A DNA stretch of 64,000 bases from Voacanga thouarsii (Eukaryota > Streptophyta > Magnoliopsida > Gentianales > Apocynaceae): assembly GCA_026120185.1 (NCBI GenBank), contig JANUWF010002022.1:620001-684000 (forward strand), given 5' to 3'. The translations under genes were made by a program, and so were the position numbers. Numbering within the stretch: the stretch's first letter is position 1; every line of letters starts with the position of its first letter. Under the pieces are notes generated by a model. The model had not been told where the DNA came from and made no database searches. It saw only the letters and a program-made list of their open reading frames with translations. This document shows positions 30,787 to 42,709 of this stretch, one piece after another.

Positions 30787-31856
30787 GTGCCCAGAACAAT
30801 GAACTTCTCCATTTCTATTGATAGTAAAACCAAAATGGAAAGAAACATAGTATCCCTATTAAGCTTCTTGGGAAGATTAACAGTTTTCTATGGTAAGTGT
30901 ATTTACTACCACAAATTAATTTCCCTTCTAGGTAATGATCTAGAAGATAACTCTATCGATGGGAAGGTCGTTTCTTCTCATTTTCTATGGACATTCCTCG
31001 CATTATAACCTCCAACGTGGGCTGGTTGATCATAGCACATGTCCTAGGTTATTCATTACTTCTATCCATTAGTTCTAGATTCTTGTGGTATCCCCATTCT
31101 ATACGGGTTCACTTCTAGGATGAGGCGAGGGGATCGACGATCTCTAATGAGAATTGTGATGGAAGCCGTAGAGCCGTTGGAACCCCACTCGCACTTAGTC
31201 TTTTAAAACAACGGGTTTTAAAGAAAATATCTATTTGAAAATATCACATTAAGTATCCCTTAACTCTTTGTAAAGTATCTAAATTTATAAATCTTTATGT
31301 TAAGATAAAATCATTTAAGAGATTTTCTATGGATTTATTTTACACAGTTAAGAACTTAATAATTTCCAAAAATTTCCTTTTAAAGTTTCTTGAGACTTTG
31401 GTCTCATGTTTAATTTGACAAAAACAATTTTCTAGTGCAAAAATAAAATAAAATGGCTTTCTATTTTAACTTACAAAAATATCTAAATCCAAAATATTTT
31501 CAATTTCAAGGATTAAATCCTTTGAGAAAATATCCAAAGATTTATTTTTGTTCAAGTTAAAAATAACCATTTTTTTTTAATTTCAAAAATATATTTTTTG
31601 TCTTAAATTTCCCAAAGACTTTGGTCATTGAGAAAATGTGCACATAGGGTATAAAAAAGAATTAAGTCTGCTAGAAAACTATAAACGTTTTCATTCTTTT
31701 CTATTCTTTTAACCTAAGTGTCCAAATAATAGAATTAAACACATTAATTAATTAATGGTCTTGTTTAATCCTAAATTTCCTTTACTATTATTTTTCATGC
31801 AAATATTCAAAGAATATTAACTATTACAATAAAAATAATTTTTTTTGCTATGGAAC

Positions 31857-31888
<32 letters not shown>

Positions 31889-32482
31889 CTTATATTTTCC
31901 CTCTGGTCTAGTGCACCCGCCACACTGGAAATGGCCGATCCTGGGTAGATGCCCGCAATCCAGGTTTAGCTGCTACTCAGTTTCGGCGAGGAAACAGCTT
32001 TTGCAAGGAAGCTATTACTTCCGTGAGGAAGCTTCCTCGTGCTCGGTGCTGAGCCGAGGCCATCTCGGACCCGGCTACGGCTTCAAGCCACGACTGGCTT
32101 TGGTGGCTTTGTCTCCCTTCACATCAGCAGCGCAGATCGACTGAACGGCCCGGCTCTACTCTGCGCGGCTTGGCCGCTACAGTATTCGTCTTCTTCATTT
32201 TTTCCTGATGCGTTTCAGACATTTCTTCTCCTCGATTTTTCCACAAACTCAGCAGATTTCATCCAAAACAATCCACAAATGCCTGTGCCTTCAATTATAG
32301 GCTTACACGAATACTATGAAAGCCACAAAAAATTAACTATAGTGTTCCTATGTCTCAACCACGAGATGTACAAAGCATGAACTACCCATACCAGAAAATA
32401 CGAAGGTTCACAGATTATGAGCAAACAATCATCTGATCATTTTTATTCACTAACATGAATCCTATATTGCCATATAAGCCAA
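30787..32482 (-). pseudogene. copia A' 5' internal region: collapsed gag/protease and leader
   Basis: Only about 400 bp separate the GAG-pre-integrase block from sequence matching the copia D leader (31200-32480 equals the reverse complement of about 62923-64000), so most of gag and protease has been deleted. About 30800-31010 still reads as the GAG-pre N-terminus (FHFGFTINRNGEV). The leader contains a TA microsatellite and a GC-rich patch at 31910-32180. ORFs 31845-32144 and 32039-32380 on the plus strand are chance readings of that patch. Confidence 0.6.
31860..31889. repeat. (TA)n microsatellite
   Basis: About 30 bp of TA repeat inside the copia A' leader; not found at the equivalent place in copia D. 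Confidence 0.9.
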
Positions 32483-32494
32483 GCTTTGATAGCA
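32483..32494 (-). other. Primer-binding site of copia A'
   Basis: The minus strand reads TGCTATCAAAGC, against TGGTATCAGAGC for initiator tRNA-Met (10 of 12). It lies two bases from the LTR end. Confidence 0.75.
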
Positions 32495-32496
32495 CT

Positions 32497-34508
32497 TGTA
32501 GGTAAATACGGCAAGAAAAAAAAATGCACCGGAGCATGTCGCAAAACAAAAAACGCAGAAAAGTAGCGGAAGAATTTTTTTTTTTTTTTACTTTTACCTC
32601 CGTGCTTTCTTGTCAGTGTAGGAGGTGCCGGTGATCCTGCCTGAACCACTTTTGGTTCTATGATCTTTTCTTCAGGCTATTGTCCCGCACACTGTCAGCT
32701 TCTTTTGGGCATCAACGCGATGCTTCGGGTATTTTAGAATATAACCCGTGCTTGAACGCCTAGTGAAGGCTAAGGATGAAGAGGATGATCTTCCTTTTTT
32801 TGACTAAATGCTATTAAGCATTAATCAAGAAAAAAATGTGTCTCTGTTTTTTATATTGAATAGCACAGAGGTCATTGTCAACAGAGAGAAGAGGTAGAGC
32901 GGCTATAGGAATCAACGACGTTCTGTGTATAACTACCACTGTCCTCTTGAATCCCAACTGCCTTAATAATAGGCTATTATCCTGGCATTGAAAAATCAAA
33001 CAATGGTAGTAGAATCAGAGAAGCCCTAAGGCCCAAGTCATGTTAAGCCATTAACCAGGGCTTTCGACCTATGGACTAGTTCATTGGGTTAAACCTTTAA
33101 TTCAATTTAATTATTCCTGGACTAATACAAGCCTAATAATTAAATTAATTAAATTACCCAAACAGACCAATATAAATCTCAAGCCTTGGCCCAATTCATT
33201 GCGTTAAACCTTTAATTCAATTTAATTATTCCTGGACTAATACAAGCCTAATAATTAAATTAATTAAATTACCCAAACGGACCAATATAAATCTCAAGCC
33301 TTGGCCCAATTCATTGCGTTAAGCCTTTAATTCAATTTAATTATTCCTGGACTAATACAATCCTAGAATTAAATTAATTAATTAACCCAACTATGCCAAT
33401 ATATAATTCTCTCTTTTTATTGGACCTTTTTTTTTTATTCTAACCCAATAAATAAACCAGACTATTTGAATAAAATAAAATTCATTTTATGCAAGACCAA
33501 TCCCTTAACCTAAAACCATTAGGACTTATGGGCTATTTTGAGGACCAAAAGACACATCGCCTTAGCTAGTAAAATAAACAAAATACCCATGCTATAGAAA
33601 TAGCTTTATTTTGCATTTTAAATATTTTTTAATATCTCTATAAGGAAATATGGAGCCTAAGAACAATGCAGCGTTAGCAAAGTGTCCTACAGGTGTAATG
33701 ACTAAAAGACCCCTTTACGCATCGCTGTACTTTTAGAGAGGAAGAGTGTACTAACACCTCTCTAAAAGACATCTACCATCCTTAGACCTCCAATCCAATA
33801 ATCCACGACTCTTGGAATGTTTTCACTTTCCAAGGGAGCTACCCTAAAGTAAGTATCCAAGTTATGAATCTCAGGGCCCTAGATATTTAGATCATTCGAA
33901 CAGTCACAAGAGGTGTTATAGCGTAGAAGCTATCTTGTACAAGTCTGTCTTAACTAACTTGTCATATATACCCAACATACAAATATATTGGTTCTACGAT
34001 AGAACCTCAACTACTGTATATCAAAGTACATGCTTCCAACTTCGTCAGACCACCAACTCATACTCAAGCGGTAGAGTATTAGTCTATGTTGTTGCAGTAG
34101 TAGTCTGGGTTTCTTCTAAATAGTACTTTTAGAAACTACTATTACATGTCCTGTTCTATGTATTCGAAATACGCTTATGCTATGAAGTGAGTGGACTACT
34201 CACTGGCTAAAGGTAATCCATTCTCCATTTAGAATTCACAACACAATAACCTAAACATGATGAGATTCCTATTCTCATTAATCTATTAAGAACAAACGTT
34301 TATGTGTTAAGTAACTCGTGATCCATACTTTATTGTGAATGATCACCATTCACATGGATCAATTACTTAAAAACAATGGTTCTTTTCCAAACATAAATGG
34401 TGCACAAATAAAATATAAATTCACAAATAAATTTTGAGAAAAAATTCTTTTATTAATAAATTCTATAATTACATTAGAAGCTTAGTCTAGAGGGCATACA
34501 TTCCAGCA
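32497..34508 (-). repeat. 5' LTR of antisense copia A'
   Basis: It is 2012 bp. On the minus strand it starts TGCTGGAATGTATGCCCTC and ends CCTACA. It is closely similar (mid to high 80s percent) to the copia C 3' LTR at 57478-59228. It is longer mainly because of two extra copies of a 115-bp unit at 33080-33400. It is followed by GAAGT and gypsy-1 protease sequence. Confidence 0.85.
33080..33400. repeat. Three tandem copies of a 115-bp unit within the copia A' LTR
   Basis: TTCATTG[GC]GTTAA recurs at 33080, 33195 and 33310, an exact 115-bp period. Units 1 and 2 are nearly identical; unit 3 is slightly diverged and shorter. Copia C and copia A LTRs have one copy each. Confidence 0.9.
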
Positions 34509-34513
34509 GAAGT
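34509..34513. other. Target-site duplication GAAGT (right side of copia A')
   Basis: GAAGT follows the copia LTR end (CA at 34507-34508) and continues into gypsy-1 protease (ATTGGAAGGAAATTTG). The identical position in the second gypsy-1 unit is GAAGT at 57473-57477, left of copia C. Confidence 0.8.
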
Positions 34514-34725
34514 ATTGGAAGGAAATTTGCTATGTTTACCTATAGAGGATTATGATGCTATCTTGGGCATGGATTGGCTGTCTCAACATCATGCTTAAGT
34601 TGATTGTAGACATAAAGTAGTACGTTTCCATTAGCCTGGGAAGCCTATATTGGAATTTGTAGGTGAGGCTGGAAGGAAAAGTAATATATTTGTATCGGTA
34701 CTTTAGGCTCGAAATATGATTAGGA
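34514..34725 (+). pseudogene. pol (PR): gypsy-1 protease, C-terminal half (unit 1)
   Basis: It contains the DYDAILGMDWLSQHH block, with a stop just after it (the Gln codon of the HVQVD motif has become TAA). The N-terminal half with the catalytic Asp is not here because the antisense copia lies upstream. It ends at a solo LTR at 34731. Confidence 0.8.
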
Positions 34726-36186
34726 AAGGGTGTTGGGGATATGCCCTAGAGTCAATTTGTACTTATACAATTGTCATTATGTTTTATATAATAATATGAG
34801 GCTTTCCTTTCCATGAATAGTGAGTTTTGTTTTGTTGGTCATTAAGTACGTGACTTGATAGTAAAACCCTACAATGAATACAATGACTATTCTAAAACTG
34901 TCCCCGCTCGATTATTATTATTGGAATAATAATAAATTAAGATTAGTATGTTTGTGACTTGATGGCTATGTTTTACTGGCCATGGATATTTGTGATATCG
35001 AGTCAAGACATAAATAAATGTTAGAGAACATTGTATTGGACATGACCTACTGTGAGAGTACTTCATGGAATATGTCATAAGTACTTTCTAGCCATAATAA
35101 TATTGAAAGTCCTTCGACCTAAATTCATCATAGTTTCTTACTTGATAAATTCTATATTTTGACATTGTCTAAAGTTGTCTTTAACCAGATAATAAATTAG
35201 ACTACTATTGGATATAGAATAAATCAAGGAGAAGAATATGATTGATTGTGAAGGAATTTGTCCCTCTCAGTTATGGGAGAGATATCCATGGACCCCTTGA
35301 TAAGTTAGACTGTTAAAATGCATGGCCGTGCTCAAATATATCAATCTAAGATATTGATATCATTTGTTTGAACAGTCTACTATGAAATCAAGAAATAATT
35401 GATTAAGCTTAATAAGGATGACATGCTCCGTGCCTTATGCTTAATCTGGATATCGTGTGACAAAAGGACTAAATATAAAATTATGGTTTGGTTCAAAGAG
35501 ATCACCGATCTTCATTTAACCTGGATAGTTATAATGTTTTGTTAGAAACCGCTTATAACTTGTGGGCCATTTAAATATGATTTAGGCATCGCTGCCAGTG
35601 TTAAATGAACCTATAGGGTCACACAATAAGCGAACTTGTTAGTTTATTTTTCTCGTGACCAGGTTCGATGAATCTGGATGATATCCAGATTATAAGAATC
35701 TGACTCGGTAAAATAATTAGTTAAATTACCGAGATAATGGCAGAATCTTATCATATCAGTTTTAATTTAATTTGAATTTAAATTAGAATATGATAAGATA
35801 TTATTAGGGTTGGACTCTAAGAGGTTCGAGGGTTTTTTTAAGAAAACCCTAGCTGTCTTTCAATAGTCCAATTTTTTCGGTTGAGAACATTCGTGCCATT
35901 CTCTACCAGAAGAAAAAAAAAAATCTCTCAAACCCTAGGCGCTAGCACTCCCCGGGTATCGAGTGAGTTCGCGGTGTATATCCGATAGAGGACGTTCGCA
36001 TACTGCAGCGTCTGGTGATTGTTCGGGTTGAACGTACAACGAGCAGCAACCGTAATCGAAGGATTTCGATTACAGCAACCAGAGGTAATTCTTAAAGCTT
36101 AGATCTTCTTAATCGTTTACTTGGGTCCTCGGGTGGGATTCGTAGATGTTTTCCGCGTTTAGGAGTCCACGTTGCCCAACAAAGGG
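34726..36186 (+). mobile_element. Solo LTR, copia-like, with perfect 5-bp TSD
   Basis: The LTR is 34731-36181 (1451 bp), starting TGTTGGGGATATGCCC and ending GCCCAACA, flanked by AAGGG (34726-34730 and 36182-36186). Its first bases resemble those of the copia D LTR (TGTTGGGAAATATGCCC), but the rest differs. The uninterrupted target is visible at about 3225-3240 in gypsy-1 copy G1a. No internal region remains, so it arose by LTR-LTR recombination. Confidence 0.9.
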
Positions 36187-36466
36187 TACACAGGATACTT
36201 GGCTTATGTAACTAATAAGCTATGATAGGTTAAGAAACCTGAAGATGCTTTGGTTGTGAATGAGTATTAGATGTTTTTCCAGTGGAATTGAAGAAGTTAC
36301 CATTGGAGAGAGAGGTAGAGTTTTCTATTGAATTAGTGCCATCGACAGAACCAATTTCAAGGACCCCTTATAGAATAGTACCTATAGAAGTTCAAGAGCT
36401 CAAGAAATAACTATCGGAATTAATGGAGCAAGGGTTTATCCGACCAAGTGCTTCACCATCGGGGAG
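36187..36466 (+). pseudogene. pol (RT): gypsy-1 RT start (unit 1, first part)
   Basis: It encodes [18 protein letters not shown] and ELMEQGFIRPSASPSG, with frameshifts and stops in the preceding LDVFPVEL block. It is interrupted at 36467 by a solo LTR and continues at 40709. Confidence 0.8.
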
Positions 36467-36709
36467 TGTGAAACCCCAACTAAAACCAACCCTAGAGTAA
36501 GGGGGTTGGGATGCATATCATATTTTCTTGCATGAATATATATTTTTGAATAATTTTATGTGCTTTAAAATTTTGATTTATAGTCTAGAAGGTTTAGTTG
36601 TACTTATTGGGTAGGAAGGGTAAAATGGTAATTTTTCTTGAAGTGAAAATATGGAGATAGCTTGAAGATTAAATATGAAGAATATTTGGGAGAGAAAATA
36701 AGAACAAGA

Positions 36710-36776
36710 GTTGTTGTGGTCAAGTGGATAAGACTTGATGTTTACTTCTTGGTGGTCTTGAGTTCAAATCCCACTA
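36710..36776 (+). ncRNA. tRNA-like module with Pol III A and B boxes (in LTR S1)
   Basis: The A-box-like TGGTCAAGTGGATA (36717) and B-box-like GTTCAAATCCC (36762) are 45 bp apart, the tRNA spacing. There is no pairing acceptor stem, so it is not a functional tRNA. It is conserved in S2 and S3. Confidence 0.5.
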
Positions 36777-38370
36777 ATTAAGTTTTATCATGATTAAGTG
36801 TTATTTTTATAAGGTAGAGTATTTTCGTCCCTTGTATGCCATAAGTAGAAGTAGGAGCGTTGTCCTGGGGGAGACATAAAGGGAATGTCCTAATCCTATT
36901 CTTATGCCCTACAAGAATTATTAAGGGATTCATGTCCTTTTTATTCCCTAGCTTACCTTAATTCTTTACCAATTAAGCTTATTCAATTTATCCAAATCTA
37001 TATTTTAATTCCAAAAAATTCAGCAAGGTTTATTGACCTTGGGATTTTGAAAATGACTGTTAGAGGATAGAATTTTAGCTGAAAAATGGGAAGGGTTAAA
37101 GAAGGTTCTCAAGAGAATTAGTCTCCATGGTTAAACCTTCAAAACTCCACTCCATAAGTGTCCATCTTCTTCATGAAAGCAATCTAAAAATTTTCCAGAT
37201 TCTTGGGCAGCCTATCTTTCAAAAACTTCAACCATTTTTCTTTCTCAATTGCTGCCAGAAAAATGGCCAACTTGTTCAGCTTGAAGACTAAAATTCTTTG
37301 CCAAAAACCGGACTGCACAAAGTTGTGCAAACCAGAAAAAATTTCTAGACAGTTTTGCAGCATAGCAGACCAAAAACCAAAGCTGTTTCTTCCGCCTTCA
37401 AACTAGTAATTTACCTCTGCTTTTACTTCATAAAGAAGGTTGGAAACCAGTCTTAAAGAACCCTACAATACCTCTTCAAACTCACTGCAAGTCGGCTGAA
37501 GCATTGTAGAAAAAACTGCACAGAAATTCTAGCATGCCATTCGAAAATCAAACCAGAAAATTCCAGTCTTGCTCTCTCTTCAAGCCTTGTCCGAAAGTCA
37601 CCTCTAACATCTGTGAAGTTAACCTCAATCAGCCATGATCTGAACTTCATCACCCTCCTCCAATGACCTGCATGATGGAACTCTATAGCCACTCCTTAAA
37701 TTCCTCCTTCAATTACTCTAATTAAGCTTCTAATTAAAGTTCAAAATTTCAGTAATTGCTCCATGAAAAGTTCCATGGATTAAGCTTCAAATAACCAGAA
37801 ATTCTCCCACCATTACACTTAGAATTTTGGCCACGCTATAGCTCCTTCAAACCTCATTCGTCTCAGCAAAACCTTAGCAAAACCAGTTGGCTATAGTAGC
37901 CCCAAGAACCTCCATCAATCAAACCACTCTACCATATTTTCTACCTTAATTCACTCCATGAATTACTCCATTTGAAATTCAAATGACCAGATTTCCCTCT
38001 TCTTCCTAATATAAAAATCAAATCATAAGAATTCCTAAACCATTCGGCCAACACCTTCCAGCAATTTCGTCCAACTTCTCTCCAATTCTCTCCATTTCTC
38101 CAAGAACACCAAGAACACAAACCACCATTCCTCAAGCCTAAGACCACTCTAAACATCTCCAATCCTTTCCAAGAACTCCAAATCACATCTACTCACTCCC
38201 TAGAGTCCATTTCTGGATTTTATAACATCAAACATTGAAAACAAAAATATGCTATCAGATAAAAAACCTGAATTTTTCCTGAAGTCTCAAGAACTCTATC
38301 AAGGTAGCCAAGAACGATTTTGTTCATCTTCTTTTCCTTCAATATTTAACATGATATACTAATACTCTTT

Positions 38371-38375
<5 letters not shown>

Positions 38376-38426
<51 letters not shown>
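38376..38426. repeat. (TC)n microsatellite in LTR S1
   Basis: About 51 bp of TC, roughly 1.9 kb from the LTR start. Equivalent tracts occur at the same relative place in S2 (about 40 bp) and S3 (about 26 bp). Confidence 0.95.
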
Positions 38427-38427
<1 letters not shown>

Positions 38428-40708
38428 ACCGAAATGGTTGTGTCAACCATGGCCATTTTTCTTCTTCCTTCTTGGATGAATCAAGCCTCCTAAGCGTGTA
38501 GATCTCCTTGAATCTTCATCAAGATTGTCATCAATAAAGTATTTCTCTTTAACCTTCTCTTTAATTCTAAAATCATGTCTCTTAGATTTTGTTAGGAAAG
38601 GATGGAATATGATTGGGGATTGAGTATGTACTTATGTATGAAGGAGTTGAGAATGGAGCATGAGGATGTTTTGCCATGGTTAAGTTTTATGATAGTTCTT
38701 GTGGATCGATGCATGTTTTCATGATTTAAGTAAGTTTAGATGTTTAAGCATGTTAGATATTATGTCACCTTTGGTGAATAAGGTATTATGTTCTTGTTTT
38801 TATTGAAGCCATGAATATGATTATGCTTAGTAGAGTTTTGACTATGTGATAGTAGATATGGATTTAAATCTTTATGCATGAATGGAATAGTTTGTTGATT
38901 GATGTTGGAGTATATGTTTATGAATCTTATTAGCAATAGGAAAATTATAATCATGACTTTGTTGATCCTAAGCTATTTTTAATTAGCCAATTTTATTATA
39001 TTAATTAAAATTAACATTATGATTTCCTCCACATATTTCGAAAATCCTAGGAAGTTGGAATACTAAATAGAATAGTGATATTTTAGCCAAATAAATGATA
39101 CATTTTACTAAAAATAATATATATAAATATTTATATATAATAACATTAATAAATAAGGCCTTTTATACAAATAATAATAGGTAAAATATTAATCTTGTAG
39201 GCCATATACTCATAAATACTATTGAAATTTATTTATTATCTATTGATCAAAATATAATAAAATTTATTTAATATTAATTTTATTTACTAATTGTTTTCTA
39301 TCTATTAATTATTAATTAAGAGATTAGTAATAATTTATTTTAATAATATCATCCAGGACTTAAGACTCTTCATCAATTAAACCCTAGTTTATTTATTTAT
39401 AACAACACTCAAGATTTATATTTAGACCTATGACTTATTAGTAATTATTTTACAACCCCTAGTTATTTTCACTTATGAAGCTAGACTTATTTTCTAGCCT
39501 TAAAGCTTGGGACATTAGGGTCATGATTGTAATAAGTTGAACTAGGATTATTTATGGAAGCGAATATAGCTTGAGTATAACCATATGACTTGTGTTTACC
39601 CCAGGTGGGGTTAGGTCAGCTTTGAAAGATTTGTGAATTTGCAAGAAAAGGATCAGGTAAGCTCCTGCATAAACTTATTTGATGACAAAAGGTTGCTATG
39701 GCTAGCCAAACACAGAGTGTATGAACACCCATTCTTGTAAAGGCAATTAAGGACTGTTTCTTTCTTGTTCAGTCAAACAAGTCATTTATAAAACAAATAG
39801 TTTTTCTCAAACACTAAACTCTTTCTAAAACTCAACTTTGACACGAATTTTAGAAACCTTTAATTTCTATTTTCAAACAAAGCAATGTTTTATCAGTTTT
39901 CTCCCAAGTGGGACAATCAACATTGAGTACTCAATAAGGGTAGGCTAGTAGTACTAGTTTTGAAGAGCAAGAGTGAGTCTTCTGGCAGGAGGCTACCTCC
40001 AGAAGATAAACTCAACTTAGAGAAACAACAGTACTACTTAGTCATGCCGGTTCAAGCTAGCAAGTTCAGTCAAGTGGACTGTGTGTTTCCGGACTAGACA
40101 ACCAGTTTGTTTGGGTGTAGAGAAGGAGGAGTATCTTACCCGGTAGGCTGATCACCTACCTTTTGTCAGTCTGCACAAAGTGTGGCATTCTGACCGTTAT
40201 ATGGTCATGGGGCCCAACGTGTGGTAACTCATGGCCTCCTATTTGAGTGGTTGTATTTATTGTGCACATGTATGGTTTGAAAAGCAAAACACCACTCTTT
40301 ATTTAAATCCATATTTCTTGCTTGCCAGCACTTTCTCTTATGTAATTTTTACAACCTGCATTCATAAATTATTTTACCTGAAACACCTAAAACACACACG
40401 GGCTTACTGAGATTTTTATCTCATCACCTTTTATGCCATGTTTTCAGGTCGATCCTGCTGTGGAGTTGAGTATCTAGATTTGTTGCCTGCTTGGAAGACT
40501 CTATGTTGTTATTTTAATTATTGCCTTGAGAGATGATAGTAAACAATTTATTTTGGATTTGTTCTTGAATTTTTGGGTTGTAATAAGTTTAATTTTAAAG
40601 CATTGTTTTATTTTTGTCTGTGTGACCTAGTTATAAAGACCCCTTGTCCTTTGGACGAAGCGATATCCCTGGCCTTGTTGGGCCTAGATAGTGGGGTGTT
40701 ACAGGGAG

Positions 40709-41463
40709 TACTCGTATTATTTGTTAAGAAGAAAGATAGGTCACTATGGATATGTGTAGATTATAAAGGATTGAATGTAGTGACAATAAAGAATAAATAT
40801 CTGTTGCCTATTGATGAACTGTTTGATCAGTTGTAAGGAGCTGGATGTTTCTCAAAATTAGACTTAAGGCATGGATATTATCAAGTTCGGATTCGAGGAG
40901 AAGATATATTGAAATCTGCATTTAATACTAAATATGGACATTTTTGAGTTTGTGGTGATGCCCTTTGGTATTACTAATACCCTTGCTGTTTTTATAGACT
41001 TAATGCACCGAACATTCTGACCGCACATAGATAATTTTGCGGTTATATTCATTGATAACATTTTGGTGTACTCCAAAGGTCCCCAAGAAAATGAGCAATA
41101 TCTTCAGAAAGTCTTAGAGAAGTTAAGAGAGACCAAATTGTATGCGAAATTCAGTAAGTTTAAGTTTTAGTTGCAAAAAGTAGCATTCTTAGGACATGTG
41201 ATATTTAAGGACGGGATTATAGTGGATCCTGTAAAAGTTGAAGCGACGTCAAATTGGAAATGTCTTGAAACTTTGATCGAAATTTGAAGTTCCCTGAGAT
41301 TGACAGGATATTAAAAAAAGACTTATTGAGAGAACCCTCTAAGATAGTTTCACCTTTGACTCGACCCACCCAAAAGGAAGTTCCTTGTGTTGGAACCAAG
41401 AAGCGTGAGAGAAATTTCCAAGAGTTGAGAGAAGGATTAAATTATGCTCATGTTCTAATATTG
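40709..41463 (+). pseudogene. pol (RT): gypsy-1 reverse transcriptase, continued (unit 1)
   Basis: It begins in [20 protein letters not shown], then [24 protein letters not shown] and the active site VIFIDNILVYS at about 41040-41070, where the second catalytic Asp of F-I-D-D has become Asn. The thumb and connection follow (GFS-like region, KIVSPLTRPTQKEVPCVGTK, ERNFQELREGLNYA). Many stops and shifts. At about 41463 the sequence jumps from LILP to a segment just before the integrase zinc finger, so the RNase H domain is deleted. Confidence 0.8.
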
Positions 41464-42382
41464 CCAGTGATGGAATTATTCATTACCAAGATCGGTACTA
41501 TATCTTGAAATAGTCTGCGATGAGATAAGATGTTTTAATGATGATACCTTGAAATAAGTAAACTATCCATTCAGGAGCCATAAAGATGTATCAGGACTTA
41601 AAATAACATTATTAGTGGATTGGTATGGAGAAGAATATCTCAGATTTTGTAGCTCGATGTTTAACTTGTCAGCAAGTGAAAGCCAATCAGCGAGATACTA
41701 TATGGATGATAGTGGATCGATTGACTAAGTCCGCGTATTTCATCCCTATCAATCAATGGGATTCCTTAGAAAAGTTATGTATGGTCTATATGGAAGATTT
41801 AGTCAGACTTCATGAAATACCCTTTAATATTATGTCGAACTGAGACCTTAGATTTACTTCGAAGTTTTGGACTTAGTTACAACAGAGATATGGGACAACA
41901 TTAAAATTCAGTGCAGCAGCGCACCCATAAACAGATAGGTAGACTGAATGAGTGAATAATGTTTTAGAAGATATGTTACGGGCTTACGCTTTATATTTTG
42001 GAACTAAACAAATTGATAATTTAGTGTATGCAGAATTTGCATACAAATTGGAATCGTTTGATGCTTTATATGGAAGAAGATGTCAGTCTCTGTTATATTG
42101 GGAAAGTTTAGGACAGAGAACGGTCAAACAAGATGCTTTTGATCTTGAAAAGAGTCGATAGGCTATAGAGATGATCAAAACTAAGTTCAAAGTTGCACAG
42201 AGTAGACAGAAAAGTTATGCAGATCGACGTTGGAGAGAATTGGAATTTATTAAAGGGGATCATGTATTCTTGAAGTTGGTTCCACATTGATAGTTGGGAA
42301 TTAAAGAACAAGAAAAGAAATTGGCATTTAGGTACACTGGACTGTTTCCTATTGTCGAGAGGATCAGAAAGTAGCCTATCCA
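41464..42382 (+). pseudogene. pol (IN): gypsy-1 integrase (unit 1), internally deleted
   Basis: The pre-integrase DGIIHYQDRYY-like and MYQDLK-x-HYWW blocks lead to the zinc-finger end VARCLTCQQVKA (41625-41690). The core resumes as IWMIVDRLTKSAYFIP, so about 30-35 residues, including the first catalytic Asp region, are missing. Then HEIPFNIMSN and VNNVLEDMLRAYALYFG, DALYGRRCQS, and the C-terminal SRQKSYADRRWRELEF-x-KGDHVFLKL module. Stops and frameshifts are frequent. Confidence 0.8.
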
Positions 42383-42670
42383 TTGGAGTTACTAGTAGAA
42401 CTTCAAGTTATTCACGGTGTGTTTTATGTATCCCGTCTTCGAAAGTATGTGGTTGATCCTGCCCACATTTTTAATAAAGAACCCATTGAGATGACTCTAA
42501 GCTTGAAGAATGAGGAAAAACCTATTAAGATATTAGAGTATACTGAAAATAAATTATGGCATGATAAAAAAATTCCACTTGTACAAGTATTGCAGAATCA
42601 TGTAAGATGCAACTTGGGAAAATCGAAAGCAAAGGTGTTGAAAAAGGATCCAGATTTATTCCAAGTGTAA
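42383..42670 (+). pseudogene. pol (IN/CHD): gypsy-1 integrase C-terminus with chromodomain-like tail
   Basis: An open frame of 95 codons. GVFYVSRLRKYVVDPAHIF is the end of the integrase GPY/F-like region. Then PIKILEYTENKLWHDKKIPL-VQVL-NH-x-KDPDLFQV follows the pattern of the short chromodomain found at the end of chromovirus integrases (P-x-x-IL, LR-x-K-x-IPxVKVxW, ending YPxLF). This places gypsy-1 among chromoviruses, probably the Tekay/Del group. The ATG at 42383 is internal. Confidence 0.7.
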
Positions 42671-42697
42671 GCCAATTTCGAGGATGAAATTTTTGTA

Positions 42698-42709
42698 AGG
42701 AGGGGAGAA
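42698..42709 (+). other. Polypurine tract of gypsy-1
   Basis: AGGAGGGGAGAA ends directly at the LTR start TGTAACACC. It shows that the LTR at 42710 is the 3' LTR of the upstream internal region. Confidence 0.9.

Larger units (their letters stand above)
36467..40703 (+). mobile_element. Solo LTR S1 of the gypsy-2 family (4.2 kb) with perfect TSD
   Basis: It starts TGTGAAACCCCAAC and ends GGGGTGTTACA, 4237 bp, flanked by GGGAG (36462-36466 and 40704-40708). Removing it rejoins gypsy-1 RT. Two further copies are S2 (45834) and S3 (51503, inverted). It contains a tRNA-like module (36710-36776) and a (TC)n tract (38376-38426). ORFs inside it are short and not conserved in frame between copies. 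LTRs this long are known in plant chromoviruses of the Tekay/Del type and in Ogre/Tat elements; the internal region is absent, so I do not assign the lineage. Confidence 0.9.

Noticed and set aside
32039..32380. 113-codon plus-strand ORF with mixed composition
   Set aside because: It is antisense to the copia A' leader and arises from its GC-rich patch; no similarity recognised.
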